Notes: generated by a model from the letters alone, not told the origin. A stretch of 64,000 nucleotides of DNA from Crossiella sp. SN42 (GCF_023897065.1 NZ_JAMHIV010000035.1:1-64000), one strand, 5' to 3'. Numbered from the stretch's first letter, positions 9,314 through 19,147 are shown. Numbers and translations are program-made.

Positions 9314-9327
9314 TCAGTGGTGACGCC

Positions 9328-10926
9328 TCAGCAGCAGCTGGCCGCGCCCTCGGTGCAGCCCTGGCCGCCGCGGCGCAGGACCATCGGGCAGGCCCAGCCG
9401 TAGTCCGGGTCCGGGGCCAGCGGCAGCCGGTTGGAGCGGTTGGTGGTGGTCAGCACCGCGTCGTCGACCGGCTTGGTGGTCTTGAGCACCACCTCCTGAC
9501 CGGCCTCGCGGGCTTGGTCCGCGCCCTTGGTCAGCTTGACGATCTCCACGCCGCGGGCGATGTCGGCGATGTAGGCCCGGCCCTTGTGCCAGTACGGCGA
9601 GAAGGAGACCGCAGCCTCCGGCCGGTAGTAGGCGATCTGGAACGGCCGCGCCGGGTCGCTGACGTCCAGGAACCGGGTGCCCTGGCCGTAGAAGGAGTAG
9701 GCCACCACGCGGTCGTGGATGTCGAAGTAGTGCGCGGAGCAGCCCGCGTCGGTGATGGTGCCCTCCTGGTCGTGCGGGCTCCACACGCTGACCGTCTCCA
9801 GGTGGAACGGCTTGGCCTCACTGGCCTGCCAGGACTCGCCCTTGCCGGAGCCCTTCAGCGAGGAGATCACGAACCGGCCCTGGTTGGCGCAGGTCGGCGA
9901 GCCGAAGGCCTCCTCGGTGTGCAGCAGCAGGCTGCCCGCCGGGTGCTTGGCCGAGGGCTTGGGGCCGTCGGCCAGCCGCGAGCCGACCGGGCGGATCGAG
10001 TTGTGGCTGAACGCGGTCGGCATGTCCTTGCTGGGCACGCCGCCACCGGCGTACGGGATCGGGTTGACCGCGGTCGCCTCGCGGAACTTCTTGGTCAGCG
10101 GGTCGAAGTGCCAGCCGGAGGTGCGGTAGCCGCGGGTGCCACCGGTGCCCGCGACCCAGGCGATGCCCGCGGCGTCCACCTGGACGTCGTGGGTCATGTG
10201 CGTCTTGCCCTGGTTGCGGTTCAGGTCGACGTAGGTGGTCGCGGTCTTGGGGTTGCGCGGATCCCTGATGTCGGTGACGAAGATCTTCCCGGACCGCTTG
10301 TACAGGTCGGGATCGGTCGGGGGCGTGCCGTCGTAGCCCGCGGTCCACAGGTACTGGCAGTCATTGATGCAGGTCGTGGTGTGCCCGGTGCCCATCTCGG
10401 CGAAGCTGACCAGCTTGAGGTCGGCCGGGTCCTTGGCATCCAGGATGTAGACCCCGGTCGGCCGCGGCCCGCTGGGCTGGCGCCCGAACGCGGTGCGCTC
10501 ACGGGCCATGAAGACCAGCTTGCGCTTGTGGTCGACGTCGACGTCCTCGTTCTCCCAGAACCGCTTGCTCACGTCGTCGCCGGGCAGCGCCAGCGCCGAG
10601 TTCTCCAGGTGGTCCAGGAACACCGGCTTGTCCGGATTGGACACATCGTAGGACTTGAGACCGAACTCACCACTGACGAACATCACCTCCCGCTGCCGCC
10701 AGCCGGTGCGGTAGGTGGAGTAGTTGATGGAGATCGCGCCCTTGGTCTCGGGCAGGCGGTCGACCACCTCGACGTTGGCCGAGGCGGCGGGCAGCTCTGG
10801 CAGGTCTTCGGCGGCGGACTGCGCGGCGGACGGCGGCGCGACCGGCGAAGCCGGGTTCGCGGCGGCGAATCCACCCCCGGTCAGCGCGGTCGCGAGCGCG
10901 GCGGTCAGCACCACGAGTGTCTTCAT
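9328..10926 (-). CDS. secreted LVIVD-repeat beta-propeller protein
   Basis: This 532-residue protein has a clear Sec signal peptide (MKTLVVLTAALATALTGGGF, then small residues) and is predicted to be exported. The body contains repeats of the LVIVD type, for example VMFVSGEFGLKSYDVSNPDKP, PTGVYILDAKDPADL and GTRFLDVSDPARPFQIAYY, consistent with a beta-propeller. Several Cys residues (TTTCINDCQYLW, SPTCANQG, DAGCSAHYFDIHD) suggest disulfides. The C-terminus is Cys-rich and ends GAASCC. No catalytic residues can be assigned; function unknown. It is not in an operon. ATG at 10926 chosen for the signal peptide. Confidence 0.85.
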   Translation of the reverse strand: MKTLVVLTAALATALTGGGFAAANPASPVAPPSAAQSAAEDLPELPAASANVEVVDRLPETKGAISINYSTYRTGWRQREVMFVSGEFGLKSYDVSNPDKPVFLDHLENSALALPGDDVSKRFWENEDVDVDHKRKLVFMARERTAFGRQPSGPRPTGVYILDAKDPADLKLVSFAEMGTGHTTTCINDCQYLWTAGYDGTPPTDPDLYKRSGKIFVTDIRDPRNPKTATTYVDLNRNQGKTHMTHDVQVDAAGIAWVAGTGGTRGYRTSGWHFDPLTKKFREATAVNPIPYAGGGVPSKDMPTAFSHNSIRPVGSRLADGPKPSAKHPAGSLLLHTEEAFGSPTCANQGRFVISSLKGSGKGESWQASEAKPFHLETVSVWSPHDQEGTITDAGCSAHYFDIHDRVVAYSFYGQGTRFLDVSDPARPFQIAYYRPEAAVSFSPYWHKGRAYIADIARGVEIVKLTKGADQAREAGQEVVLKTTKPVDDAVLTTTNRSNRLPLAPDPDYGWACPMVLRRGGQGCTEGAASCC

Positions 10927-11017
10927 CGTGCGGAACCCCTCTTCCTGAACAGCTGTCCTCGCACCCTCGCAGTGGCCCAGGCCAGCGGCAACAGCCGTTA
11001 GTCGTAGGCTGTTCGGC

Positions 11018-11218
11018 ATGGCGGAACAGGCCACCGTGCACACCAGGCACGCCGACGGCTCGCTCACCGTGCTGCGCGATGACGGCCTGCTGGTGGACGC
11101 CCCGGCCGCCGCGGTGCTGGCCGGCGGCTGGCTCGCCCCGCGCCCTGGGCAGCGGGTGACCCTGGAACGGGTGGACGGCCAGGTCGTCGCGGTACGCCCA
11201 CCGGTTCCGCCGGCTTAA
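11018..11218 (+). CDS. small conserved-looking hypothetical protein
   Basis: This 66-residue ORF begins [20 protein letters not shown] and has alternating beta-like segments ending in a Pro-rich tail. It sits 77 bp upstream of ppk in the same direction. The GC-biased third positions look coding and it reads as a small beta-barrel-like domain, but I recognise no family. Function unknown. Independent transcription from ppk is likely because ppk seems to have its own leaderless start. Confidence 0.6.
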   Translation: MAEQATVHTRHADGSLTVLRDDGLLVDAPAAAVLAGGWLAPRPGQRVTLERVDGQVVAVRPPVPPA

Positions 11219-11295
11219 TCGGAAGTTCACGCCGTAGCGGGCGATCCCGCCACGTGCGGGGCGCGACAACCGTCCCGGTCAGCGACAATGGCTGG

Positions 11296-13971
11296 GTGAG
11301 CACGGACCGCAGTGAGGACAAGCCGACCGAACCGACGGCACGGGCGGGTCGCCCCCGACCGTCCACTCGGAACACCACCGCGAAGGCCGCCACCTCCCGG
11401 CGCAGGGCCACCCCCGCCACGCCCCCCGACTCGCCTGCGCCCGAGACCGCCGCCCCGGCGGCCCGGCGCACCCGCAAGCCGGCCGAGGCGGCCGAGCCAC
11501 CACCGGCCAGCCAGCCCAGGAGGCGCAAGCAGCCCGCGCCCGCCGAGCCGGCCGTGAGCGCCCCGCAGGCCGAGCCCGCGCCGCCGCCCCCGGCCAAACC
11601 GGTCACCACGCGCCGCACGCCGTCCCCGCCCCGCAAGACCCCGGCCACACCGGCCAAGACCCCGGCCAAGGCCGCGGCCGCCAAGCCCACCACGGCCCGC
11701 CGCACCGCCGCCGCCCAGCGCCGCACCCCCAGCGCCACCGCCGCGGCGACCCCGGCCGAGGCGGCGCCGCAGCCGCCCGCGGAGACCGCGGTCCCGGCCG
11801 AGGGCCAGGCCACGCCCACCGAACCGCCTGCCCCACCCACCCGGCGCGCCGAGCCCGCGCCGCCCAAGGCTTCCCCGGCCGCGCCGCCCGCGGTGACCGC
11901 GCCACCCACGATCACCGACCTGCCGGACGACCGCTACTTCAACCGGGAACTGTCCTGGCTGGACTTCAACGCCAGGGTGCTCGCCCTGGCCGAGGACGTC
12001 TCCGAGCCGCTGCTGGAACGGGCCAAGTTCCTGGCCATCTTCGCCTCGAACCTGGACGAGTTCTACATGGTCCGGGTGGCCGGGCTGAAGCGCCGCGAGG
12101 AGACCGGGCTGTCCGTGCGCAGCGCCGACGGCCTGTCCCCGCGCGAGCAACTGGCCCGGATCACCACCCGCGCGCAGGACCTGGTGGAGCTGCACTCGCG
12201 CACCTTCCTGGACCAGATCCAGCCGGAGTTGGAGAAGTACCAGGTGCGCATCGTGGCCTGGGACGACCTGGACGACCCGGACCGGTTGCGGCTGACCAAC
12301 TACTTCAGCGACCACATCTTCCCGGTGCTCACCCCGCTCGCGGTGGACCCGGCGCACCCCTTCCCCTACATCTCCGGCCTGTCCCTGAACCTGGCCGTCA
12401 CGGTGCGGGATCCGCAGGGCGGGCAGGAGCGCTTCGCCAGGGTCAAGGTGCCGGACAACGTGCCAAGGCTGGTGCGGGTGGAGCTGGACCGGGACGCCGA
12501 CACCGCGACCTACCTGCCGCTGGAAGAGCTCATCTCCGCGCATCTGACAGACCTGTTCGCGGGCATGGAGGTGCTGGAGCACCACGTGTTCCGGGTGACC
12601 CGCAACGCCGACCTGGAGGTCGAGGAGGACCGGGACGAGGACCTGCTGCAGGCGCTGGAACGGGAACTGGCCCGCCGCCGCTTCGGCCCGCCGGTGCGGC
12701 TGGAGGTGGCCGACACCATGAGCGAGCACATGCTGGAGCTGCTGCTGCGCGAGCTGGAGGTGGACCCGCACGACGTGGTCGAGGTGCCCGGCCTGCTGGA
12801 CCTGTCCTGCCTGTGGCAGCTCTACGCCTTGGCCCGCCCCGAGCTGAAGGACAAGCCCTTCGTGCCCGCCACGCACCCGGCCTTCAGCGAGGGGGAGACG
12901 CCCAAGAGCGTGTTCGCCACCCTGCGCGAGGGCGACGTGCTGGTGCACCACCCTTACGACTCCTTCTCCACCAGCGTGCAGCGCTTCATCGAGCAGGCCG
13001 CGGCCGACCCGCACGTGCTGGCCATCAAGCAGACCCTGTACCGCACCTCGGGTGACTCGCCGATCGTGGACGCGCTCATCACCGCGGCCGAGGCGGGCAA
13101 ACAGGTGGTGGCGCTGGTGGAGCTGAAGGCCCGCTTCGACGAGCAGGCCAACATCAAGTGGGCCCGGCAGCTGGAACGCGCCGGCGTGCACGTGGTCTAC
13201 GGCCTGGTGGGCCTGAAGACGCACTGCAAGACCGCGCTGGTGGTGCGGCAGGAGGGCGCCACCATCCGCCGCTACTGCCACATCGGCACCGGCAACTACA
13301 ACCCGAAGACGGCCAGGCTGTACGAGGACATCGGCCTGCTCACCGCCGAACCCTCGATCGGCCAGGACCTCACCGACCTGTTCAACGTGCTCACTGGCTA
13401 CTCCCGCCAGCACACCTACCGCAGCCTGCTGGTCGCGCCCTACGGCGTGCGGCGGGGCATCGTGGAGCGGGTGGAGCGGGAGATCGCGCTGGCCCGCCAG
13501 GGCAAGCCGACCGGGATCCGGCTGAAGGTCAACTCACTGGTGGACGAACAGGTCATCGACTCCTTCTACCGCGCCTCCCAGGCGGGGGTGCCGGTGGAGG
13601 TGGTGGTGCGCGGCATCTGCGCGCTGAAGCCGAAGGTGCCCGGCCTGAGCGAGAACATCACCGTGCGCTCGATCCTCGGCCGCTTCCTGGAGCACTCGCG
13701 GCTGGTGCACTTCCGGGGCGCCGACGAGCACTGGGTGGGCAGCGCGGACATGATGCACCGCAACCTGGACCGCCGGATCGAGGTGATGGTCCGGGTGGCC
13801 GATCCCAAGCTCACCCACGACCTGGACGTGATGTTCGACTCCTGCATGGACCCGGCCACCCGCTGCTGGGAGCTGGAACCCAACGGGCACTGGAGTCCCT
13901 CGCCGCAGGCCGGCAGCAGGGTGCTGGACCACCAGGAGGAGATGCTGCGGCGGCACGGGGCCAAGGCATGA
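11296..13971 (+). CDS. ppk: polyphosphate kinase (PPK1) with long disordered N-terminal extension
   Basis: This enzyme reversibly polymerises the gamma-phosphate of ATP into inorganic polyphosphate. The catalytic core starts at about residue 205 ([22 protein letters not shown]). The phosphohistidine motif KTHCKTALV and the second essential His in [18 protein letters not shown] are present, as is [11 protein letters not shown]. The first roughly 205 of 891 residues are almost entirely Ala, Pro, Thr, Lys and Arg and must be disordered. The GTG at 11296 gives [12 protein letters not shown]; an ATG at 11254 would add 14 residues. GACAAT six bases before the GTG resembles a -10 for a leaderless mRNA. 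The stop overlaps the mutT1 start (ATGA). Confidence 0.95.
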   Translation: MSTDRSEDKPTEPTARAGRPRPSTRNTTAKAATSRRRATPATPPDSPAPETAAPAARRTRKPAEAAEPPPASQPRRRKQPAPAEPAVSAPQAEPAPPPPAKPVTTRRTPSPPRKTPATPAKTPAKAAAAKPTTARRTAAAQRRTPSATAAATPAEAAPQPPAETAVPAEGQATPTEPPAPPTRRAEPAPPKASPAAPPAVTAPPTITDLPDDRYFNRELSWLDFNARVLALAEDVSEPLLERAKFLAIFASNLDEFYMVRVAGLKRREETGLSVRSADGLSPREQLARITTRAQDLVELHSRTFLDQIQPELEKYQVRIVAWDDLDDPDRLRLTNYFSDHIFPVLTPLAVDPAHPFPYISGLSLNLAVTVRDPQGGQERFARVKVPDNVPRLVRVELDRDADTATYLPLEELISAHLTDLFAGMEVLEHHVFRVTRNADLEVEEDRDEDLLQALERELARRRFGPPVRLEVADTMSEHMLELLLRELEVDPHDVVEVPGLLDLSCLWQLYALARPELKDKPFVPATHPAFSEGETPKSVFATLREGDVLVHHPYDSFSTSVQRFIEQAAADPHVLAIKQTLYRTSGDSPIVDALITAAEAGKQVVALVELKARFDEQANIKWARQLERAGVHVVYGLVGLKTHCKTALVVRQEGATIRRYCHIGTGNYNPKTARLYEDIGLLTAEPSIGQDLTDLFNVLTGYSRQHTYRSLLVAPYGVRRGIVERVEREIALARQGKPTGIRLKVNSLVDEQVIDSFYRASQAGVPVEVVVRGICALKPKVPGLSENITVRSILGRFLEHSRLVHFRGADEHWVGSADMMHRNLDRRIEVMVRVADPKLTHDLDVMFDSCMDPATRCWELEPNGHWSPSPQAGSRVLDHQEEMLRRHGAKA

Positions 13972-14882
13972 CCCGGATCCACGCCGCGGGCGCGGCACTG
14001 TGGCGGGAGACCGCCGCGGGGGTGGAGGTGGCCGTCACGCACCGGCCGCGCTACGACGACTGGTCGCTGCCCAAGGGCAAGGTCGACCCCGGCGAGCCGT
14101 TGCCGGAGACCGCGGTCCGGGAGATCGCCGAGGAGACCGGCTACCGCGCGGTGCTGGGCAGGCTGCTGCCCGCCGCGCACTACGAGGTGTCCACAGAGGA
14201 CGGTGGCAGGCGGCCGAAGACGGTCACCTACTACAGCGCCGAGGCCGTCTCCGGCGAGTTCGCCGCCAACGAGGAGGTCGACGAGCTGCGCTGGCTGCCG
14301 CCCGCGCAGGCCCGCGAGCTGCTCTCCTACCCGCACGACCGCACCGTGCTGGACGCCTTCACCGAGCTGCCCGCCCGCACCAGGACGGTGCTGCTGGTGC
14401 GGCACGCCAAGGCGGGCAAGCGCGGCAAGTGGGACGGCCCCGACGAGCTGCGCCCGCTCACCGCCTCCGGACTGCACCAGGCACGCTGCCTGGCCGCCTG
14501 GCTGCCACCGTTCGCCCCGGCGCGGCTCTACGCGGCGCCCAGGGTGCGTTGCGTGCAGACCCTGGAGCCGTTGGCCGCCCGGCTGCCGCTGGCCATCACC
14601 GAGGAGTGGCTGCTGGCCGAGGAGGGCTTCTGGCCGGACCCGGACGCGGGCGTGCGCCGCTTCCTGGCCATCACCGCGGGCCAGGGCGTGGCGGTGGTCT
14701 CCAGCCAGGGCGGGGTCATCCCGGAGCTCGTGCAGCGGCTGGCGGTCAAGGCCGGGCTGCCGCTGACCGAGTTCCCCAGCCGCAAGGGCAGCATCTGGAT
14801 CCTCACCTTCGACGCGGACCCGGCCGCTCCCACCCTGCTGGCCGCCGACTACTGCGAAAGCCCGTTGCCCCCGCTGCGCTGA
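13968..14882 (+). CDS. mutT1: MutT1-type NUDIX hydrolase with C-terminal histidine-phosphatase domain
   Basis: This 304-residue two-domain protein has a perfect NUDIX box in residues about 35-60 (GX5E, then REIAEETG). A SixA/phosphoglycerate-mutase-like domain starts at [13 protein letters not shown]. In mycobacteria MutT1 hydrolyses 8-oxo-(d)GTP and diadenosine polyphosphates, cleaning the nucleotide pool. In the C-terminal domain the usual second catalytic His is replaced: the motif reads [11 protein letters not shown], as in mycobacterial MutT1 (TQGKVIPDL). It is coupled to ppk by an ATGA overlap, linking polyphosphate and nucleotide metabolism. Confidence 0.93.
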   Translation: MTRIHAAGAALWRETAAGVEVAVTHRPRYDDWSLPKGKVDPGEPLPETAVREIAEETGYRAVLGRLLPAAHYEVSTEDGGRRPKTVTYYSAEAVSGEFAANEEVDELRWLPPAQARELLSYPHDRTVLDAFTELPARTRTVLLVRHAKAGKRGKWDGPDELRPLTASGLHQARCLAAWLPPFAPARLYAAPRVRCVQTLEPLAARLPLAITEEWLLAEEGFWPDPDAGVRRFLAITAGQGVAVVSSQGGVIPELVQRLAVKAGLPLTEFPSRKGSIWILTFDADPAAPTLLAADYCESPLPPLR

Positions 14883-14910
14883 CCGCGTTTCGACCGCGAA
14901 GACAAAAAGA

Positions 14911-14940
14911 AAGGCCCCGCCGGCGTCCCGGCGGGGCCTT
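14911..14940. terminator. strong bidirectional terminator between mutT1 and hupB
   Basis: A 13-bp perfect stem (AAGGCCCCGCCGG) closes a CGTC loop, with TTTTC on the + side and an A-rich run on the other side that gives a U-tract for hupB. It serves both convergent genes. Confidence 0.92.
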
Positions 14941-14992
14941 TTCTCAGCCTTCCCGAAGCGGCCTGGGTGTCAGGGCCGCCTCAGGCGTGGCT

Positions 14993-15649
14993 TCACTTCT
15001 TGCGAGCGGCCGGCTTCTTGGCGGCCGGCGCCTTGGCGGCAGCGGGCTTCTTTGCCGCGGCCGCCGGCTTCTTCGCCGCGGCAGCCTTGGGGGCGGCTGC
15101 CTTGGCGGTGGTGGCCTTGGCCGTGGTGGCCTTGGCAGCGGCCGCCGGCTTCTTCGCCGCGGCGGCCTTGGGGGCGGCAGCCTTGGCAGCAGCGGGCTTC
15201 GCGGCCGCGGTCTTGCGGGTGGTCGCCGGCTTGGCGGCGGCCTTGGTGGCCGGCGCCTTGGTGGCGGCGGTCGCCCGCGCGGTGCGCGTGGCCGTGGTCT
15301 TGGCCGCGGCAGCGGTCTTCGCGGTCGCAGCGGCCTTCGGGGCAGCCTTGGGGGCCACCGCCTTGGGCAGCTTGGTGGTGCCGCTGATCACGTTCTTGAA
15401 CGTGGTGCCGGCGCGGAACGCGGGGACGTTGGTCTTCTTGACCTTCACGGTCTCACCGGTGCGCGGGTTGCGAGCGGTGCGGGCCGCGCGGGCCCGCTTC
15501 TCGAACACACCGAAGCCGGTGATGGTGACCTTGTCACCCTTGTGGACAGCGCGGACGATGACGTCGACGATGCCGTCGACTGCGGTGCCGGCGGTCTTCT
15601 TGTCGCCAAGACGCTCGGCGAGCGCATCGATGAGCTGGGCCTTGTTCAC
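14993..15649 (-). CDS. hupB: nucleoid protein HU with Lys/Ala-rich C-terminal tail
   Basis: This 218-residue DNA-binding protein is of the actinobacterial HupB/HupS type. Residues 1-90 form the HU fold ([55 protein letters not shown]). The rest is a histone-H1-like tail of AAKKPA, KAAAPK and ATKAP repeats that compacts DNA and can be acetylated in mycobacteria. The repetitive tail could vary in length between strains. The GTG at 15649 follows a GGGAGGG-rich leader. Position after mutT1 and before leuD matches mycobacteria (Rv2986c). Confidence 0.97.
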   Translation of the reverse strand: MNKAQLIDALAERLGDKKTAGTAVDGIVDVIVRAVHKGDKVTITGFGVFEKRARAARTARNPRTGETVKVKKTNVPAFRAGTTFKNVISGTTKLPKAVAPKAAPKAAATAKTAAAAKTTATRTARATAATKAPATKAAAKPATTRKTAAAKPAAAKAAAPKAAAAKKPAAAAKATTAKATTAKAAAPKAAAAKKPAAAAKKPAAAKAPAAKKPAARKK

Positions 15650-15827
15650 CTTCAGTCCCTCCCAGGACGCTTACGGCCCTACAACTCAGGCCGACTAGAA
15701 GGCAACGGTAAGGCCAAACGCCAATACTTTCCACGCGCCACGCCCGAAAATCCATTGCGACGCGCGGTGATCCGCCCGTCCGAGGTACGCCGAGCGGTGG
15801 AATGGGCGGGGTCCGGCCCCACCGTTT

Positions 15828-15869
15828 CCCGACCTGAATCCCCTTCTCTACCAGGGGATTCAGGTCGGG
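15828..15869 (-). terminator. long hairpin downstream of leuD
   Basis: A 16-bp perfect stem with a 10-nt loop begins 14 bases beyond the leuD stop codon. There is no U-run after it on the minus strand, so it may act as a factor-dependent terminator or an mRNA 3'-end stabiliser. Confidence 0.65.
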
Positions 15870-15883
15870 CGCAGTGAGATTCC

Positions 15884-16495
15884 TCAGCCGCTGCGGGCCG
15901 GAAGAGTCCTCGGCAGCCAACTTGGCCGCGATTTTTCGAACGCATCAACACTTTCGGCGTGTCGCAGGGTCAGACCGATGTCGTCGAGCCCCTCCAGCAG
16001 CCGCCAGCGGGTGTAGTCGTCCACCTGGAAGGGCGCTTGGAACTCCTTGGCTCGCACCGTCTTCGACTCCAGGTCCACAGTGACCTCGGTGCCCGGCTCC
16101 GCCTCCAGCAGCTTCCACAGCTGCTCGACGTCGCTTTGCTCACACTGGGCGGCCAGCAGGCCCTGCTTGCCGGAGTTGCCGCGGAAGATGTCGGCGAACC
16201 GGGAGGAGATGACCGCCCGGAAGCCGTAATCCCCCAGCGCCCACACCGCGTGCTCCCGGGAGGAGCCGGTGCCGAAGTCGGGTCCGGCCACCAAGACCGA
16301 CCCGTTCCGGTAGGGCTCCTGGTTGAGGATGAACTCCGGGTCGTTGCGCCAGGCGGCGAACAGCCCGTCCTCGAACCCGGTCCGGGTGACCCGCTTCAGG
16401 TACACCGCGGGGATGATCTGGTCGGTGTCCACGTTGGACCGTCGCAGCGGCACCCCGACACCCGTGTGCGTGGTGAACGGCTTCATCGCACCCAT
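15884..16495 (-). CDS. leuD: 3-isopropylmalate dehydratase small subunit
   Basis: This swivel-domain partner of LeuC isomerises 2- to 3-isopropylmalate in leucine synthesis. With CimA nearby it also handles citramalate/3-methylmalate on the route to isoleucine. The 203-residue product has [39 protein letters not shown] and [15 protein letters not shown], all diagnostic. ATG at 16495 or three codons later at MKPFTTHTG. It follows leuC by 13 bp in one operon. Confidence 0.96.
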   Translation of the reverse strand: MGAMKPFTTHTGVGVPLRRSNVDTDQIIPAVYLKRVTRTGFEDGLFAAWRNDPEFILNQEPYRNGSVLVAGPDFGTGSSREHAVWALGDYGFRAVISSRFADIFRGNSGKQGLLAAQCEQSDVEQLWKLLEAEPGTEVTVDLESKTVRAKEFQAPFQVDDYTRWRLLEGLDDIGLTLRHAESVDAFEKSRPSWLPRTLPARSG

Positions 16496-16508
16496 GTCAG
16501 AACCCCTC

Positions 16509-17912
16509 TCAGTCCAGATCCGCGGGCGAGGACAGGTGTCCGGTCACGGCCGTTGCGGCGGCCACCAAGGGGGACACCAGGTGCGTCCGGCCGCCCTTGC
16601 CCTGCCGCCCCTCGAAGTTCCGGTTGGAGGTCGAGGCCGACCGCTCCCCCGGCTTGAGCTGATCCGGGTTCATGCCAAGGCACATCGAGCACCCGGCCTG
16701 CCGCCATTCGGCGCCCGCCGCGTTGAACACCTCGTGCAGCCCCTCGGCCTCGGCCTGCGCGCGCACCCGCATCGAGCCGGGCACCACCAGCATCCGCACG
16801 CCCTGGGCCACCTTGCGCCCCTTGAGCACGGCCGCCGCGGCCCGCAGGTCCTCGATCCGCCCGTTGGTGCAGGACCCGAGGAAGACGGTGTCCACGCCGA
16901 TCTCGCGCAGCGGCTGCCCCGCGGTCAGCCCCATGTAGGCCAACGCCTTCTCCGCGCTGGTCCGCTCCCCCTCATCGAGGATCTGCTCCGGATCCGGCAC
17001 CGACCCCGACAGCGGCAGTCCCTGCCCCGGGTTCGTCCCCCAGGTCACGAACGGCGACAACGAGCCCGCGTCCAGCACGATCTCCTCGTCGAAAACCGCG
17101 TCGTCATCAGTCCGCAACGACTTCCAGTACTCCACCGCCGCGTCCCACTCAGCCCCCTCCGGAGCGTGCGGCCGCCCCTTCAGGTACTCAAACGTCGTCT
17201 CATCCGGCGCGATCATCCCGGCCCGCGCGCCGGCCTCGATCGACATGTTGCACACGGTCATCCGGGCTTCCATGGACAACGCCGTGATCGCGCTCCCCCG
17301 GTACTCCAGGACATACCCCTGCCCCCCACCGGTACCGATCTGCGCGATGACAGCCAGGATCACGTCCTTCGCCGTGACCCCCTCCGCCAGCTCGCCCTCC
17401 ACCGTGATGGCCATGGTCTTGAACGGCCGCAACGGCAACGTCTGCGTGGCCAGCACATGCTCAACCTCAGAAGTGCCAATCCCAAAAGCAAGCGCGCCAA
17501 AGGCCCCGTGCGTAGACGTGTGACTGTCCCCGCACACCACAGTCATCCCCGGCTGGGTAAGACCCAACTGCGGCCCCACCACGTGCACGATGCCCTGATC
17601 CAGATCCCCCATGGGGTGGAGCCGAACCCCGAACTCCGCGCAGTTCTTCCGAAGCGTGTCCACCTGCGTCCGCGACACCAGGTCCGCGATCGGCTTGTCG
17701 ATGTCCACCGTCGGCACGTTGTGATCTTCAGTCGCGATCGTGAGATCCGGCCTCCGCACCGGCCTCCCCGCCAACCGCAGACCGTCAAACGCCTGCGGGC
17801 TAGTCACTTCATGCACCAGGTGGAGATCGATGTAGAGCAGGTCCGGCTCGGCCCCACTGCCACGACGCACAACATGCGCGTCCCACACCTTCTCCGCGAG
17901 CGTGCGTCCCAT
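16509..17912 (-). CDS. leuC: 3-isopropylmalate dehydratase large subunit
   Basis: This aconitase-family subunit carries the [4Fe-4S] cluster. Its three Cys ligands are seen in [15 protein letters not shown] and [11 protein letters not shown]. The 467-residue length is normal. The ATG at 17912 has GGAGGA at the right distance. The gene is divergent from an IclR regulator whose relatives (LtbR/NdgR) control leuCD. Codon use in the 5' half is unusual for the window (many T-ending codons such as CTT, GCT, TTT, ATT, ACT), part of a strand-asymmetric patch that also covers the regulator. Forms the operon leuC-leuD. Confidence 0.97.
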   Translation of the reverse strand: MGRTLAEKVWDAHVVRRGSGAEPDLLYIDLHLVHEVTSPQAFDGLRLAGRPVRRPDLTIATEDHNVPTVDIDKPIADLVSRTQVDTLRKNCAEFGVRLHPMGDLDQGIVHVVGPQLGLTQPGMTVVCGDSHTSTHGAFGALAFGIGTSEVEHVLATQTLPLRPFKTMAITVEGELAEGVTAKDVILAVIAQIGTGGGQGYVLEYRGSAITALSMEARMTVCNMSIEAGARAGMIAPDETTFEYLKGRPHAPEGAEWDAAVEYWKSLRTDDDAVFDEEIVLDAGSLSPFVTWGTNPGQGLPLSGSVPDPEQILDEGERTSAEKALAYMGLTAGQPLREIGVDTVFLGSCTNGRIEDLRAAAAVLKGRKVAQGVRMLVVPGSMRVRAQAEAEGLHEVFNAAGAEWRQAGCSMCLGMNPDQLKPGERSASTSNRNFEGRQGKGGRTHLVSPLVAAATAVTGHLSSPADLD

Positions 17913-17947
17913 CGCTCCTCCGCGTCGAGGTAAGAAAACAATCCTGG

Positions 17948-17974
17948 ACTTCCCAAATACCGGGAAGTTAGTAT
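17948..17974 (+). promoter_or_regulatory. palindromic operator and -10 box of the IclR regulator gene
   Basis: ACTTCCC-N7-GGGAAGT (17948-17968) is a perfect 7-bp inverted repeat. It is followed at once by TAGTAT (17969-17974), six bases before the GTG at 17981. The arrangement predicts a leaderless mRNA starting at the GTG, and a repressor that would block it by binding the palindrome. The same site lies upstream of leuC on the other strand, so it could serve both genes. Confidence 0.65.
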
Positions 17975-17980
17975 CGGCTC

Positions 17981-18682
17981 GTGGGACAGCATAGCGGCAT
18001 CGGAGTACTCGACAAGGCAGTGGCAGTACTGCACGCAGTAGCCACCGACCCCTGCGGCCTGGCTGAGCTGTGCCAAAGAACAGGCCTGCCAAGGGCAACA
18101 GCCCACCGCCTCGCCGTAGGCCTGGAAGTCCACCGCCTACTCCAGAGAGGCCCCGACGGCCGCTGGCGCCCAGGCACCGCCCTGGCCGAACTAGCAGGAG
18201 GAGTCACCGACCCCCTCCTGGACGCCGCCAGCGCAGTCCTCCCCCGCCTCCGCGACATCACCGGCGAAAGCGTCCAGCTCTACCGCCGAGACGGAACCCA
18301 AAGAGTCTGCGTCGCCTCCGCCGAACCCCCCGCAGGCCTCCGCGACACGGTCCCCATCGGCTCCAGACTCCCCATGACCGCAGGCTCCGGCGCCAAGGTC
18401 CTAGCCGCCTGGTCCGACCCCACCACCCAACGCGCAGTCCTGGCCGACGCCGTCTACGGCGAACGAACCCTCCTGGACGTAAGACGCCGAGGCTGGGCCC
18501 AAAGCGTCGCAGAACGCGAGCCAGGCGTAGCCAGCGTCAGCGCCCCGGTCAGAGACAGCACCGGCCAGGTAGTGGCAGCAGTCTCAGTCTCCGGCCCAGT
18601 AGACCGAATCGGCCGCCGCCCAGGCGCCCGCTGGGCCGCCGACCTCCTAGCCGCCGCAGAAGCCCTCCAGTCCCGCCTCTGA
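17981..18682 (+). CDS. ndgR: IclR-family regulator of leucine biosynthesis (NdgR/LtbR-like)
   Basis: This 233-residue regulator has an N-terminal winged helix ([35 protein letters not shown]) and a C-terminal IclR effector domain ([40 protein letters not shown]). Orthologs divergent from leuCD regulate leucine genes: LtbR in Corynebacterium, NdgR in Streptomyces. The mycobacterial counterpart is Rv2989. A palindrome overlaps its promoter, suggesting autoregulation plus control of leuCD. A-ending codons (GCA, GTA, CTA, AGA, CCA) are unusually common here for such a GC-rich genome. Confidence 0.92.
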   Translation: MGQHSGIGVLDKAVAVLHAVATDPCGLAELCQRTGLPRATAHRLAVGLEVHRLLQRGPDGRWRPGTALAELAGGVTDPLLDAASAVLPRLRDITGESVQLYRRDGTQRVCVASAEPPAGLRDTVPIGSRLPMTAGSGAKVLAAWSDPTTQRAVLADAVYGERTLLDVRRRGWAQSVAEREPGVASVSAPVRDSTGQVVAAVSVSGPVDRIGRRPGARWAADLLAAAEALQSRL

Positions 18683-18754
18683 ACAAGAGACCCCAGGCCA
18701 CCCCGAAACACCCCACAGCGGCCAACACGCCGCCCAACAACGGCCAACACACGC

Positions 18755-18790
18755 CCCTGGCCCCAGCTGCCCTAGCAGCTGGGGCCAGGG
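18755..18790 (+). terminator. hairpin downstream of the IclR gene
   Basis: A 15-bp perfect stem (CCCTGGCCCCAGCTG) encloses a 6-nt loop 72 bp after the stop codon. No U-run follows. Confidence 0.6.
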
Positions 18791-18995
18791 CCGTCCGTGA
18801 CCCACATCACGCCCACGTTGCAAACCCACAACACCCCAGCGACGCGGCCCCCAGGCCGCAAGCCCACAGGTGACCATCCCCACAAGAGGAAGGAGAACAA
18901 TTAGCGAAGGCCAGCCCAAAGGGCGAGGCCAATACAAACGCGAAAGAAAGCGCAAAAGAACCCCGCTGGTTCAGCACCACCCGCACCGTGGGGGT

Positions 18996-19016
18996 CCGGG
19001 GGGCTCGGCCCCCCGG
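18996..19016. terminator. GC hairpin of a type scattered in actinomycete genomes
   Basis: CCGGGGGGC, loop TCG, GCCCCCCGG. It sits between the IclR gene and the tRNA pair and could end transcription from either side. Similar G/C-block hairpins are, from memory, common between actinomycete genes. Confidence 0.4.
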
Positions 19017-19027
19017 TGAAAATGCGA

Positions 19028-19065
19028 AAGCGGCCTGATCCAAGTTCTTCCGGATCAGACCGCTT
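19028..19065 (-). terminator. terminator of the tRNA transcription unit
   Basis: Arms AAGCGG-C-CTGATCC and GGATCAG-A-CCGCTT form a 13-bp stem with one mismatch. It starts 9 bases beyond the 3' end of the Glu tRNA. On the minus strand a short T-rich stretch follows. Confidence 0.75.
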
Positions 19066-19074
19066 CCACCGATG

Positions 19075-19147
19075 TAGCCCCGACGGGATTTGAACCCGCG
19101 CTACCGCCTTGAGAGGGCGGCGTCCTAGGCCGCTAGACGACGGGGCC
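19075..19147 (-). tRNA. tRNA-Glu (anticodon CTC)
   Basis: The minus strand folds into a full cloverleaf. The acceptor pairs GGCCCCG with CGGGGCT, the anticodon arm is CCGCC-CTCTCAA-GGCGG, and the T arm contains GGTTCAAATCC. Loop position 34-36 is CTC, reading GAG. The CCA end is not encoded. It is transcribed after tRNA-Gln, and both lie near gltX, as in mycobacteria. Confidence 0.96.

Larger units (their letters stand above)
18683..19074. other. 392-bp intergenic region without genes
   Basis: No credible gene is seen. The + strand is very poor in T and rich in C and A up to about 18960. Three hairpins lie inside and are listed separately (18755-18790, 18996-19016, 19028-19065). Confidence 0.7.

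Noticed and set aside
11227-13413. Long antisense frame opposite ppk
   Set aside because: Repetitive Gly/Arg/His-rich product from GC bias; no start signal or known motif.
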